From an uncultured Prevotellaceae bacterium (GTDB taxonomy: Bacteria; Bacteroidota; Bacteroidia; Bacteroidales; Bacteroidaceae): a stretch of 7,517 nt of DNA. How positions within the stretch are numbered: the first letter of the stretch is position 1; each line of letters begins with the position of its first letter. Where the stretch lies: positions 1 to 7,517 of the forward strand of contig CALELI010000006.1 of NCBI GenBank assembly GCA_937902455.1, read 5' to 3'. Shown here piece by piece: positions 1-6,707 of the stretch. The notes beneath the pieces were generated by a model. That model saw nothing but the letters and a program-made list of their open reading frames with translations. It made no database searches and was not told where the DNA came from. The translations under genes and the position numbers were made by a program.

Positions 1-810
1 GTCGATAGCGACGTCAACAATCACAGCACCCTTCTTCATGATTGGAAGGTGTTCTCTCCTGACGAGCTTCGGTGTCCTTCCGCCTGGGATGAGGACTGTA
101 CCGATTACGAGGTCGGCTGTCTGGAGTGCCTTGCGTATGTTGGCTTCTGTACTGTAAAGTGTCTCGACTGAGTTTCCGAACACGTCGTCAAGATATGAGA
201 GCCGGTTGAGATTGACATCGAGCAAGGTAACGTGTGCACCGATACCGATAGCGGCCTTTGCAGCATAGGTTCCCGCGATACCACCACCGAGGATCACGAT
301 GTTACCCTTCTCTACTCCCGGCACGCCGCCAAGGAGGATTCCACGGCCACCATAGCTCATTTCTACATATTTAGCACCTTGCTGAATGGACAGACGACCA
401 GCAATCTGGCTCATTGGGCGCAGACATGGAAGGTTGCCCTGAGGGTCCCTGATGGTCTCGAATGCGACTGCCTTGCAGCCACTGTCCAGAAGTGCCTTTG
501 CCAAGCCCGGATTAGGAGCGAGGTGGAGATATGTGAAGAGAATCTGGTCCTTACGGAGGAACTTGTACTCGCACTCCTCAGGTTCCTTTACCTTAACAAT
601 CATGTCGCACTGTGCAAACACCTCGTCAGGAGTTGCACAGATGGTCGCCCCGGCCGCCCTATATTCGTCATCTGAAAAGCCGGCGCCTTCTCCAGCCTTT
701 GTCTCAACCAATACAGTGTGACCTTTTGCCACGAATCCCATCACGTTGTCGGGGGTAAGTCCGACGCGATACTCATGATTTTTGAGTTCTCGAGTTGTTC
801 CTATTTTCAT
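1..810 (-). CDS. ald: Alanine dehydrogenase, N-terminal 270 residues (3' end beyond window)
   Basis: The gene encodes NAD-dependent L-alanine dehydrogenase, a cytosolic enzyme that interconverts L-alanine with pyruvate and ammonium. The reading frame is open from the ATG at 808-810 to the window edge, giving 270 of the roughly 370 residues usual for the family. Visible signatures follow the Bacillus and Mycobacterium enzymes throughout. They include substrate-binding Arg15 (ENRV-like HEYRVGLTP), Lys75 in VKVKEP, catalytic His96 in FTYLHLA, the PMSQIAGR segment, the Rossmann nucleotide loop ILGGGIAGT near residue 173, and VLIPGGRTP. The frame ends inside VDVAID, whose last Asp (residue 270) matches the catalytic Asp of the family. 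The missing part should carry the end of the NAD domain and the C-terminal helices. The start is supported by homology to the family N-terminus and an A-rich leader (AGTAAAAAG) with no true Shine-Dalgarno site. It probably has its own promoter in the 77 bp gap after rpiB. The identification is very secure, and only the 3' end is unknown. Confidence 0.96.
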   Translation of the reverse strand, partial: MKIGTTRELKNHEYRVGLTPDNVMGFVAKGHTVLVETKAGEGAGFSDDEYRAAGATICATPDEVFAQCDMIVKVKEPEECEYKFLRKDQILFTYLHLAPNPGLAKALLDSGCKAVAFETIRDPQGNLPCLRPMSQIAGRLSIQQGAKYVEMSYGGRGILLGGVPGVEKGNIVILGGGIAGTYAAKAAIGIGAHVTLLDVNLNRLSYLDDVFGNSVETLYSTEANIRKALQTADLVIGTVLIPGGRTPKLVRREHLPIMKKGAVIVDVAID

Positions 811-831
811 CTTTTTACTATTTAGACGGTG

Positions 832-839
832 CAAAGTTA
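832..839 (-). promoter_or_regulatory. Putative Bacteroidota -7 element upstream of ald
   Basis: The minus strand reads TAACTTTG here, an exact TAnnTTTG -7 box, 22 bp before the ald ATG. No TTTG lies 19-21 bp upstream. The nearest candidates are TTTC at 862-865 (22 bp spacing) and TTTG at 852-855 (only 12 bp), so the -33 half is weak. Its place in the gap between rpiB and ald suggests ald can be transcribed separately. Confidence 0.5.
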
Positions 840-887
840 TAAAAAAGTTAGCAAATCTTATGAAATACCTGACATTTTTTACAAAAA

Positions 888-1337
888 TTACATCAATTTA
901 TTTACTGGAATGGAATCGACGCGTAGCTGATGGCGTCCTCCCTCGAATTCTGTAGCGAAATATTCGTCGAGGATTTTGCGAGCCATGTCGTTGTCGATAA
1001 ATCTTCCTGGCATCACGAGCACGTTCGCGTCGTTGTGCTGACGGATGAGATGTGCTATCTCCGGAATCCAGCAGAGTCCGGCACGGATAGACTGGTGCTT
1101 GTTGAGTGTCATGCTGATACCTTCTCCGGAACCGCACATGGCGATGCCTGGATAGACTTCTCCCTTCTCGATTCCTTCAGCCAGACGATGACCGAATTCT
1201 GCATAGTTGCAGGAGTCTTCCGTGTATGTGCCGTAGTCCTTGTAAGGAATTCCTTTTTCCTCAAGATAGGACTTCACAAATTGTTTCAATCCGAATGCAG
1301 CGTGGTCGCTGGCAATTCCAATTGTAGTATATTTCAT
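888..1337 (-). CDS. rpiB: Ribose-5-phosphate isomerase B
   Basis: The gene encodes a 149-residue RpiB/LacAB-fold isomerase that interconverts ribose 5-phosphate and ribulose 5-phosphate in the non-oxidative pentose phosphate pathway, in the cytosol. The length is typical. Recognisable elements are the N-terminal GIASDHAAFGLK (Asp11, His12), the active-site loop CGSGEGISM with Cys68 and Ser70, RAGLCW, HNDANVLVMPGRFI (His101, Asn102), and phosphate-binding Arg135 and Arg139 in EGGRHQLRV. These line up with the E. coli RpiB catalytic set (Asp9, His10, Cys66, Thr68, His99, Asn100, Arg133, Arg137) at a constant offset of two, with Ser in place of Thr. This favours RpiB over the LacA/LacB subunits. 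The start lies 11 bp after the kdsB stop, so the two are almost certainly cotranscribed. The leader is A/T-rich with no Shine-Dalgarno site. The related allose-6-phosphate isomerase activity known for some RpiB proteins cannot be excluded from sequence. Confidence 0.95.
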   Translation of the reverse strand: MKYTTIGIASDHAAFGLKQFVKSYLEEKGIPYKDYGTYTEDSCNYAEFGHRLAEGIEKGEVYPGIAMCGSGEGISMTLNKHQSIRAGLCWIPEIAHLIRQHNDANVLVMPGRFIDNDMARKILDEYFATEFEGGRHQLRVDSIPVNKLM

Positions 1338-1348
1338 AATTTCTATAT

Positions 1349-2104
1349 TTAATTATTCTTGTTCAGGAAATTCTCGGCCCGTTCCAGATCGGCAGGAGTA
1401 TCGATTCCGATGGTCTCCACGTTGGTAAGTCCGACCTTGATGGTATATCCGTTCTCGAGCCAGCGGAGTTGTTCGAGTGATTCTGCCAGTTCAAGTGGAG
1501 ACTGAGGAAGACTGGTTATCTGCTTCAGGACGCGCGTCTTGTAAGCATAGAGTCCGATGTGTTTGTAGAATGTATGGTAGTTGAGCCAGTTTTCCTGATC
1601 CTTGTTCCTGAGGTAAGGGATGACAGAACGGCTGAAGTACATGGCCTCCATATTCTGGTTCAGCACTACCTTCGGAGAATTTGGATTCCTCACTGCGTCT
1701 ATTCCATCCTCGGGCGTGAACGGCTTTACGAGTGTGGCAATATCGGTGACAGGGTCGTCAAAGCATGCCTTGACCGTCTCGAGCTGACTGGCCTGGATGA
1801 ATGGTTCGTCGCCCTGTATGTTCACTACGACGTCGTAGTCTTCCTCTCCCACCCTGCGAAGGGCTTCGTAGCAGCGGTCAGTGCCGCTCTTGTGATTGGG
1901 AGAAGTCATTACGACCTCACCTCCGAAGTTCTTCACGGCTTCCTCGATGCGCTCGTCGTCGGTTGCGACTACGGCACGTTCGAAAGTTCCTTTTACCTGA
2001 GTGTAGACACGCTCAATCACTGTCTTGCCTCCAAGTATGGCCAGAGGCTTTCCTGGAAATCGGGTTGATGCAAAGCGTGCCGGTATGATTGCAAGAAAAT
2101 TCAT
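1349..2104 (-). CDS. kdsB: 3-deoxy-manno-octulosonate cytidylyltransferase (CMP-KDO synthetase)
   Basis: The enzyme activates KDO with CTP to give CMP-KDO, the donor for KDO addition to lipid A, and is essential for LPS inner-core assembly in most Gram-negative bacteria. It is cytosolic. The 251-residue length is standard. Motifs in order are the nucleotide-binding IIPARFASTRFPGKPL (residues 6-21), VVATDDERI (45-53), the SGTDRCYEA segment (73-81), NIQGDEPFI (95-103) whose Asp99 matches the Mg-binding Asp98 of E. coli, SRSVIPYLR, HIGLYAY, and IGIDTPADLERAE near the C-terminus with Asp235 as the second metal ligand. All are intact. The ATG at 2102-2104 begins directly with the conserved MNFLAIIPAR, so the start is secure. 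The gene lies 42 bp after the PBP stop and 11 bp before rpiB, with no promoter motif in either gap. This suggests a PBP-kdsB-rpiB transcript. It indicates an outer membrane with KDO-containing LPS. Confidence 0.97.
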   Translation of the reverse strand: MNFLAIIPARFASTRFPGKPLAILGGKTVIERVYTQVKGTFERAVVATDDERIEEAVKNFGGEVVMTSPNHKSGTDRCYEALRRVGEEDYDVVVNIQGDEPFIQASQLETVKACFDDPVTDIATLVKPFTPEDGIDAVRNPNSPKVVLNQNMEAMYFSRSVIPYLRNKDQENWLNYHTFYKHIGLYAYKTRVLKQITSLPQSPLELAESLEQLRWLENGYTIKVGLTNVETIGIDTPADLERAENFLNKNN

Positions 2105-2146
2105 AAGCTGTAAGTTTTATTGATGACTGAGATATGGTAATCAGGA

Positions 2147-4525
2147 TTATCTGAATGATTCGTCAATTGCAGTAGGTTCCTCGACGATGATTTCCTCAAC
2201 GGAGTCGGGATCATGAGTAGGAGTAAGGGTCGGATCGTGCAGGCCCTTGAGCTCGTCTGCACACAGTTCGAAGCCCTCCGGTTCCTCGAACTTGTCGTCC
2301 TTGGATATGCCGAAGTTGTATCTCGAACGGTAGACCTGACTCATGAACAGTCCGTAGATAGGAAGTGCTGCACGTGCACCTTGTCCGAATGACATTGTGT
2401 TGAAGTGAATGTCTCTGTCGTCGCCACCTACCCATGTTCCTACTACGAGATTCGGTGTCACTCCCATGAACCATGCATCGGCATGTGAGTTGGTCGTTCC
2501 GGTCTTTCCACCCGTGTCGGCATTGATGCCATAGCTGTAGAGTCCCCTACCCGTACCATTCCTTACAACACTTCTCATCATGGTTATCATCTGATAGGCC
2601 TGCTGTTCGTTCATCACTTCGTTTGGACGAGGAATGAATGTGCCTACGATGTTGCCGTCAGCATCTTCTATTCTCGTCACGAGCATAGGTGCCAGGCGCA
2701 CGCCCTTGTTTGCGAAGGCTGTATAGGCACTGCAGAGTTCTCCGACACTGATGTCGCATGGTCCGAGACAGAGGGACATCACTGGGTCGATGCGAAGTGT
2801 GCCGACACCCATTTCACGAAGGAGCGACACGAGGTTGTGAGGGTTCATCTGGTTCATCAGCCATGCTGATGCCTGGTTGTTGGAATGAGTGAGAGCACTT
2901 TCCATAGTGATGTATCCACTTCCACGTCCACCCTTAGGGCTCCAGTCTCCGTAGTGCTGTGCCCATGTCGGTACCATACTGCACGGTGTGAAACCATTCA
3001 TGAGTGCGAGGGAATAGAGTATCGGCTTCATGGTCGAACCAATCTGGCGTCGGCCACCACCCAGACAGTTGTCATACTGGAAATGCTTGAAGTCCAGTCC
3101 TGGGACGTATGCACGGACATGCCCGTTGTGAGGATCCATAGCCATCATAGCAGAACGGAGGAATCCCTTGTAATACATGATGGAGTCGCGTGGAGTCATC
3201 TGGGTTTCATAATCGCCTGTATAGCTGAAGAGTACCATGTCGCGTTTTGTGTCGAAGTCTTTCATGATGTCTTCATCGGAATATCCGTTTGCCTTCAGAC
3301 AATGGTAGCGTTCCGAACGCCTTATCTCCCTGTTGATAATCTTGTCGACCTCGGATGAAGACAGTGTCATGTAAGGACCGTTCCTTCTCCCTGCGATATA
3401 TCTGTTGAATGCTGGTTGCAGATACCGCGCCACATGCTTATACACAGCATCTTCTGCCATCTTCTGCATTCGTGAGTCGATGGTGGTATAGATTTTCAGT
3501 CCGTCAGTATATATATTATAATGTGAACCGTCGCTCTTCGTGTTCTTGTTGCACCAGCCATAAAGTGGGTCGTTCTCCCATGCGAGTGAGTCGTCGTGGT
3601 ACTGCTGCATCTGCCAGCTTGCATAGTCTTCGAGTTTCGGGCGCTTGGCCATCATCATCGTTCTCAGTTTCTGGCAATAATATGGTGCAATACCGTCCGT
3701 ATGGCTCGTAACATGGAACCGACTCATGTCGATTGTGTCCGACATAGCCCTGTCACAGTCTTCCTTAGAGATATACCCCAGTTCATACATCTTTGTCAGC
3801 ACGACATCACGACGCTCGGTACACCTCTTGTTATATTTATATGGATTGAAGTAAGCAGGGTTCTTGCACATTCCCACGAGTGTGGCACACTCTTCGAGGG
3901 TCAGCTTATGGGCTGGCTTGCCGAAATATGTCTCTGCAGCATTCTTGATACCTACGGCATTATAGAGGAAGTCGAAGTAGTTGAAATACATGGATATGAT
4001 TTCCTCCTTCGTGTAGTAGTGCTCAATCTGCACGGCAATATACCATTCGATTGGTTTCTGAAGCATTCGCTTGAACGAGTCCTTTGCCACATCGGTATAA
4101 AGCTGCTTGGCCAACTGCTGGGTAATGGTGGAACCACCTCCGGCAGACTTGTCACCGCCGACAAGTGTCTTCACGATTGCTCGTCCGAGTGCGATATAGT
4201 CTATACCGGAATGCTCATAGAATCGTTCGTCCTCGATGGCAACAAGAGCGTTCACAAGGTTCTGTGGTAGTGAATCGTAAGGAATCATGATACGGTTCTC
4301 GGTTGCGTAGCTCCAGGAACACATCAGCATTCCGTCCTCTGTGTACACTCTGGAAGCGGACTTGCTGATTGGATTCTGCAAGTCGGAGAGGTCGGGTACA
4401 TTACCAATTAATCCCTGGGACACACCGACAGCCACACCACCTCCTATGAGGAATATCATCGCCACCATTATCCAAAGGCATCCCAAGCCTTTCTTCACAC
4501 TTTTTTTATTTCCTTTTTCTGCCAT
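2147..4525 (-). CDS. mrcA: Class A penicillin-binding protein 1A (transglycosylase/transpeptidase)
   Basis: This is a bifunctional peptidoglycan synthase of 792 residues, anchored in the inner membrane with both catalytic domains in the periplasm. A short Lys-rich cytoplasmic tail (1-12) is followed by one membrane segment (about 14-36). The GT51 glycosyltransferase domain has all its motifs: EDERFYEHSG with catalytic Glu98, GGGSTITQQLAKQL (129-142), QKPIEWYIAVQIE with Glu160, and IKNAAETYFGK (193-203). The transpeptidase domain carries GSTMK with nucleophile Ser497 and Lys500, SNN at 548-550, and KTGTT at 674-678. It ends in an acidic, low-complexity tail. I chose the ATG at 4523-4525 (MAEKGNKK). 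An upstream in-frame TTG at 4532-4534 would add only three residues and is less likely. No Shine-Dalgarno site is visible. A well-matched promoter lies just upstream, and kdsB and rpiB follow, so this gene probably heads an envelope operon. Nothing is truncated and the family assignment is secure. The exact 1A versus 1B/1C label is less so. Confidence 0.96.
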   Translation of the reverse strand: MAEKGNKKSVKKGLGCLWIMVAMIFLIGGGVAVGVSQGLIGNVPDLSDLQNPISKSASRVYTEDGMLMCSWSYATENRIMIPYDSLPQNLVNALVAIEDERFYEHSGIDYIALGRAIVKTLVGGDKSAGGGSTITQQLAKQLYTDVAKDSFKRMLQKPIEWYIAVQIEHYYTKEEIISMYFNYFDFLYNAVGIKNAAETYFGKPAHKLTLEECATLVGMCKNPAYFNPYKYNKRCTERRDVVLTKMYELGYISKEDCDRAMSDTIDMSRFHVTSHTDGIAPYYCQKLRTMMMAKRPKLEDYASWQMQQYHDDSLAWENDPLYGWCNKNTKSDGSHYNIYTDGLKIYTTIDSRMQKMAEDAVYKHVARYLQPAFNRYIAGRRNGPYMTLSSSEVDKIINREIRRSERYHCLKANGYSDEDIMKDFDTKRDMVLFSYTGDYETQMTPRDSIMYYKGFLRSAMMAMDPHNGHVRAYVPGLDFKHFQYDNCLGGGRRQIGSTMKPILYSLALMNGFTPCSMVPTWAQHYGDWSPKGGRGSGYITMESALTHSNNQASAWLMNQMNPHNLVSLLREMGVGTLRIDPVMSLCLGPCDISVGELCSAYTAFANKGVRLAPMLVTRIEDADGNIVGTFIPRPNEVMNEQQAYQMITMMRSVVRNGTGRGLYSYGINADTGGKTGTTNSHADAWFMGVTPNLVVGTWVGGDDRDIHFNTMSFGQGARAALPIYGLFMSQVYRSRYNFGISKDDKFEEPEGFELCADELKGLHDPTLTPTHDPDSVEEIIVEEPTAIDESFR

Positions 4526-4550
4526 AATTATCAAATTTGTAATTAATCTG

Positions 4551-4581
4551 CAAATTTAGTGTAAACCATCTGAACTACAAA
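4551..4581 (-). promoter_or_regulatory. Bacteroidota-type promoter of the PBP-kdsB-rpiB operon
   Basis: On the minus strand a -33 TTTG (4578-4581) is followed by exactly 19 bp and then TAAATTTG (4551-4558), an exact TAnnTTTG -7 box. This is the Bacteroidota primary sigma factor consensus. Transcription would start at about 4543-4548, giving a leader of roughly 20 bases before the ATG at 4525. That leaves the alternative TTG start with almost no leader and supports the ATG. Confidence 0.8.
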
Positions 4582-4593
4582 ATTAATTTGCAT

Positions 4594-4612
4594 GAAAATG
4601 ATTCTCATTACA
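4594..4612. promoter_or_regulatory. Fur-box-like palindrome before the PBP promoter (tentative)
   Basis: This 19-bp stretch matches the classical Fur box GATAATGATAATCATTATC at 15 of 19 positions by my manual count. It contains a perfect 5-3-5 inverted repeat, AATGA-TTC-TCATT, at 4597-4609. It overlaps the sugar-kinase stop codon and ends about 13 bp upstream of the -33 element. Partial coding overlap and AT-richness mean that chance is a real alternative. Confidence 0.25.
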
Positions 4613-5756
4613 TAAACCGTGCTCCGTCGTCAGGCTTTACCCAGAATACCTTAAAGGTATTTTCATATTCAGGGAACTGCTTCAGATACTCTTCCGTGAG
4701 GGTTTTCTCAATCTCCGACTTGTAGGCAGGATCAACGAGGGCGATTACAGCACCCTTGAAACCAGCACCGGAGAAACGGCCTCCATATACGCCTTTCAGT
4801 GGTCGCATGATGTTGTAGATGGCGATGAGTTCCTGAGAACCACACTCGTAGTTATTGATACTGGATTCACAGGATTCGAAACTCAGTTTGCCAAACAACT
4901 TCAGGTTTCCCGTCTCCCATGCCGTCACGCCCTGACGTACACGTCGATATTCCGAATAGAAGTGCTCAGCCCTGCGGGCAAAGCGTGCCGGCATGGCAAT
5001 CTTTGTCTGGTCGAATGTCGCCTTTGGGATATCACGGAGGAATGTCTTGTCAAATGGTTTCAGAGGCATGTCCTTGTATGCCATCATATTCCATGCAGCA
5101 GTCTTGCACTCAAACACACGGAGGTTGTAGTCGCTGTTCACCAGTGAACGTGTCAGTCCGCTGAAGAATATTCCTATCTCAAATTCCGGCATGTCTGGAT
5201 TACGCTTAATGATTCTCCATTCGTCAGAATCGCAGTCGAGGAAGAGCAGTCCGTCCTTCTTTCCAAGGGCGATACAGGCCTGGTCGAGCAGACCGTTGTT
5301 GAGTCCGATGTATTCGCGTTCTGCCTCAGAGGCAATCTTCACTATCTCGAATGGTGTCAGCGTAATGTCGTTGGCTTTTGCAAATGCCATCACGTATGCA
5401 ATCAGCACTGCTGCAGAAGAAGAAAGTCCTCCTACAGGAAGTGAGCCTTTTATCACTCCTTCGATTCCGTGCTGCAACTCGAAGCGCTTCCTGAGTGCAT
5501 ATTTGGCACCGCGGGCATAGTCGCCCCAGTGCTTTTCCTTCATCTGGGAAGCCACATTGATATTGAACTCCACATCTCCCTCAAATGTCAGAGAGGAGAG
5601 TTTGACGATGGAATCTTCCCTGACGTTGAACCATAGGTCGACTCCCTTGTCAATGGCAAACCCTGTTACCCGACCATGCTGATGATCCACGTGTGCTCCC
5701 AATGGACAAACTCTGTAAGGACTGAAAATGTGATATTCGTAATTTTCCATATCCAT
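4608..5756 (-). CDS. GHMP-family sugar 1-kinase, galacturonokinase-like (would be auto-annotated galactokinase)
   Basis: This 382-residue protein is a GHMP kinase expected to phosphorylate a hexose or uronic acid at C1 with ATP, in the cytosol. All three family motifs are present: the N-terminal sugar-binding motif SPYRVCPLGAHVDHQ (12-26), the ATP loop PVGGLSSSAA (107-116), and the C-terminal GVYGGRFSGAGFKG (322-335). Asp158 in NGLLDQA occupies the catalytic-base position, and Tyr210 in DYNLRVFEC is conserved. True galactokinases have GRVNLIGEHTDYN at the first motif. Here it is CPLGAHVDHQ, which from memory is close to the Arabidopsis galacturonokinase GalAK. The WGDYARGAKYAL, ARRAEHFYSE, INNYECG and RFSGAGF segments also resemble GalAK. 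Substrate is therefore uncertain: galacturonate, galactose or another sugar. The ATG at 5754-5756 is preferred. A second ATG at 5748-5750 would remove two residues. It follows rfbD by 28 bp and ends 82 bp before the PBP start codon. I am confident of the family but not of the substrate. Confidence 0.9.
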   Translation of the reverse strand: MDMENYEYHIFSPYRVCPLGAHVDHQHGRVTGFAIDKGVDLWFNVREDSIVKLSSLTFEGDVEFNINVASQMKEKHWGDYARGAKYALRKRFELQHGIEGVIKGSLPVGGLSSSAAVLIAYVMAFAKANDITLTPFEIVKIASEAEREYIGLNNGLLDQACIALGKKDGLLFLDCDSDEWRIIKRNPDMPEFEIGIFFSGLTRSLVNSDYNLRVFECKTAAWNMMAYKDMPLKPFDKTFLRDIPKATFDQTKIAMPARFARRAEHFYSEYRRVRQGVTAWETGNLKLFGKLSFESCESSINNYECGSQELIAIYNIMRPLKGVYGGRFSGAGFKGAVIALVDPAYKSEIEKTLTEEYLKQFPEYENTFKVFWVKPDDGARFM

Positions 5757-5763
5757 ATATCAT

Positions 5764-5798
5764 TTAATCGTTAATCATTAATCATTAATCGTTAACCA
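5764..5798. repeat. Five-unit 7-bp tandem repeat (TTAATCR) across the rfbD stop codon
   Basis: Five consecutive heptamers read TTAATCG, TTAATCA, TTAATCA, TTAATCG, TTAACCA on the plus strand. The array fills most of the rfbD-kinase gap and encodes the last four rfbD residues (MVND) and its stop. Read on the minus strand, the 7-bp period places stop codons in all three frames, with a double stop TAA-TGA directly ending rfbD. Confidence 0.9.
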
Positions 5799-6699
5799 TC
5801 AATGCTCTGACACATTTCTTCAACGAATCCACCCAGTAAGGTACCGCCACCCCAAAAGTCTCCTTTATCTTTGTCTTGTCGAGAACCGAATAGGCTGGTC
5901 GGGTGACTGGTGACGGGAATTCGTTTGAATGGCAAGGCTGAACGTCACAGCCTGTGTTTCCACTATATTCCTGAATCATCTTCGTGAAGTCATACCAGCT
6001 GCACACACCTTCGTTCGAGAAATGGTAGATGCCGTTCTTTTCGTATGTCTTGCCCACGTCCTTCGTCTGCTTATAGTCTTCGACGATGACATCAATTGCA
6101 TTTGCGAGATCAAGGGCGTATGTCGGTGTACCGACCTGGTCGAATACCACTTTCAGCTGTGGCTTGCTGGCTGTGAGGTTCAGCATTGTCTTACAGAAGT
6201 TCTTCCCGAATTCGGAATAGAGCCATGCGGTCCTGATGATGACATGGTCACATCCTGCAGTCAGAATCTTCTGCTCTCCGTGCAGCTTCGTCAGTCCGTA
6301 CACACCAGTTGGGGTGCCTTTCTGGTCTGGATTGCATGGAGTGTTGTATGGTTCCTTGCCAAACACATAGTCTGTTGAGATCTGAACCAATAGTCCGTCC
6401 ACCTCTTTCATGACCTTTGCAAGGTTGGCAGGCGCTTCAGCGTTGAGTTTATTGGCAAGGGCCTCATTGGACTCTGCTGCATCAACATTAGTATATGCCG
6501 CACAGTTCACGATGATTTTCACGTCATTCTCTCTTACGATAGAACGGACGGCATCTATGTCGGTGATGTCGAGATAGGTCGTTTCCTGTCCTTCTACCTG
6601 GCTGACGTCAGTGAAGAGATACTTGTCGTCCTTTCCTTCCGACACGATTCTCATCTCGTTGCCAAGCTGTCCGTTAGCTCCTGTTATCAATATATTCAT
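5785..6699 (-). CDS. rfbD: dTDP-4-dehydrorhamnose reductase
   Basis: RfbD (RmlD) is the cytosolic NAD(P)H-dependent reductase of the last step in dTDP-L-rhamnose synthesis, which supplies rhamnose for surface polysaccharides. The 304-residue protein is an extended short-chain dehydrogenase. It begins with the nucleotide-binding loop ILITGANGQLG (3-13), followed by LDITD (43-47), VNCAAYTNVDAAE (64-76), STDYVFG (108-114) with Thr109 and Asp110, and the catalytic YGLTK pair Tyr134/Lys138. Later come IIRTAWLYSEFGKNF, the GTPTYALDLA segment and SPVTRPAYSVLDKTK, both typical of RfbD. The length is slightly above the E. coli enzyme but normal for Bacteroidota. The ATG at 6697-6699 starts immediately at the Rossmann strand, so it is secure. 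It lies 8 bp after the HAD gene stop, implying cotranscription. The rfbA, rfbB and rfbC partners are not in the window and must lie elsewhere. Its C-terminus reads into a 7-bp tandem repeat. Confidence 0.95.
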   Translation of the reverse strand: MNILITGANGQLGNEMRIVSEGKDDKYLFTDVSQVEGQETTYLDITDIDAVRSIVRENDVKIIVNCAAYTNVDAAESNEALANKLNAEAPANLAKVMKEVDGLLVQISTDYVFGKEPYNTPCNPDQKGTPTGVYGLTKLHGEQKILTAGCDHVIIRTAWLYSEFGKNFCKTMLNLTASKPQLKVVFDQVGTPTYALDLANAIDVIVEDYKQTKDVGKTYEKNGIYHFSNEGVCSWYDFTKMIQEYSGNTGCDVQPCHSNEFPSPVTRPAYSVLDKTKIKETFGVAVPYWVDSLKKCVRALMVND

Positions 6700-6707
6700 T
6701 TTTCAGT

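Noticed and set aside
232..675. 147-codon plus-strand open frame opposite ald
   Set aside because: The minus-strand frame gives an unmistakable alanine dehydrogenase across the same bases.
811..887. Rho-independent terminator after rpiB
   Set aside because: TTTTTGTAAAAA and later T-runs are present, but there is no GC-rich stem, so it is only AT-rich intergenic sequence.
930..1352. 140-codon plus-strand open frame opposite rpiB
   Set aside because: It is antisense to a fully conserved enzyme, has no family features, and is composed of the complementary reading of rpiB codons.
1559..2068. 169-codon plus-strand open frame opposite kdsB
   Set aside because: It is antisense to intact kdsB, with no recognisable motifs or start signals.
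3596..4270. 224-codon plus-strand open frame opposite the PBP transglycosylase domain
   Set aside because: It lies wholly antisense to a conserved, motif-complete gene, its translation has no recognisable domain, and it has no promoter or leader. It is a shadow of the PBP codons.
4526..4534. TTG start adding three residues to the PBP
   Set aside because: The ATG at 4523-4525 opens the natural MAEKGNKK N-terminus and lies at a sensible distance from the predicted transcription start.
5757..5798. CRISPR-like or attachment-site repeat
   Set aside because: Units are 7 bp, contiguous and without spacers, so this is a simple short tandem repeat.
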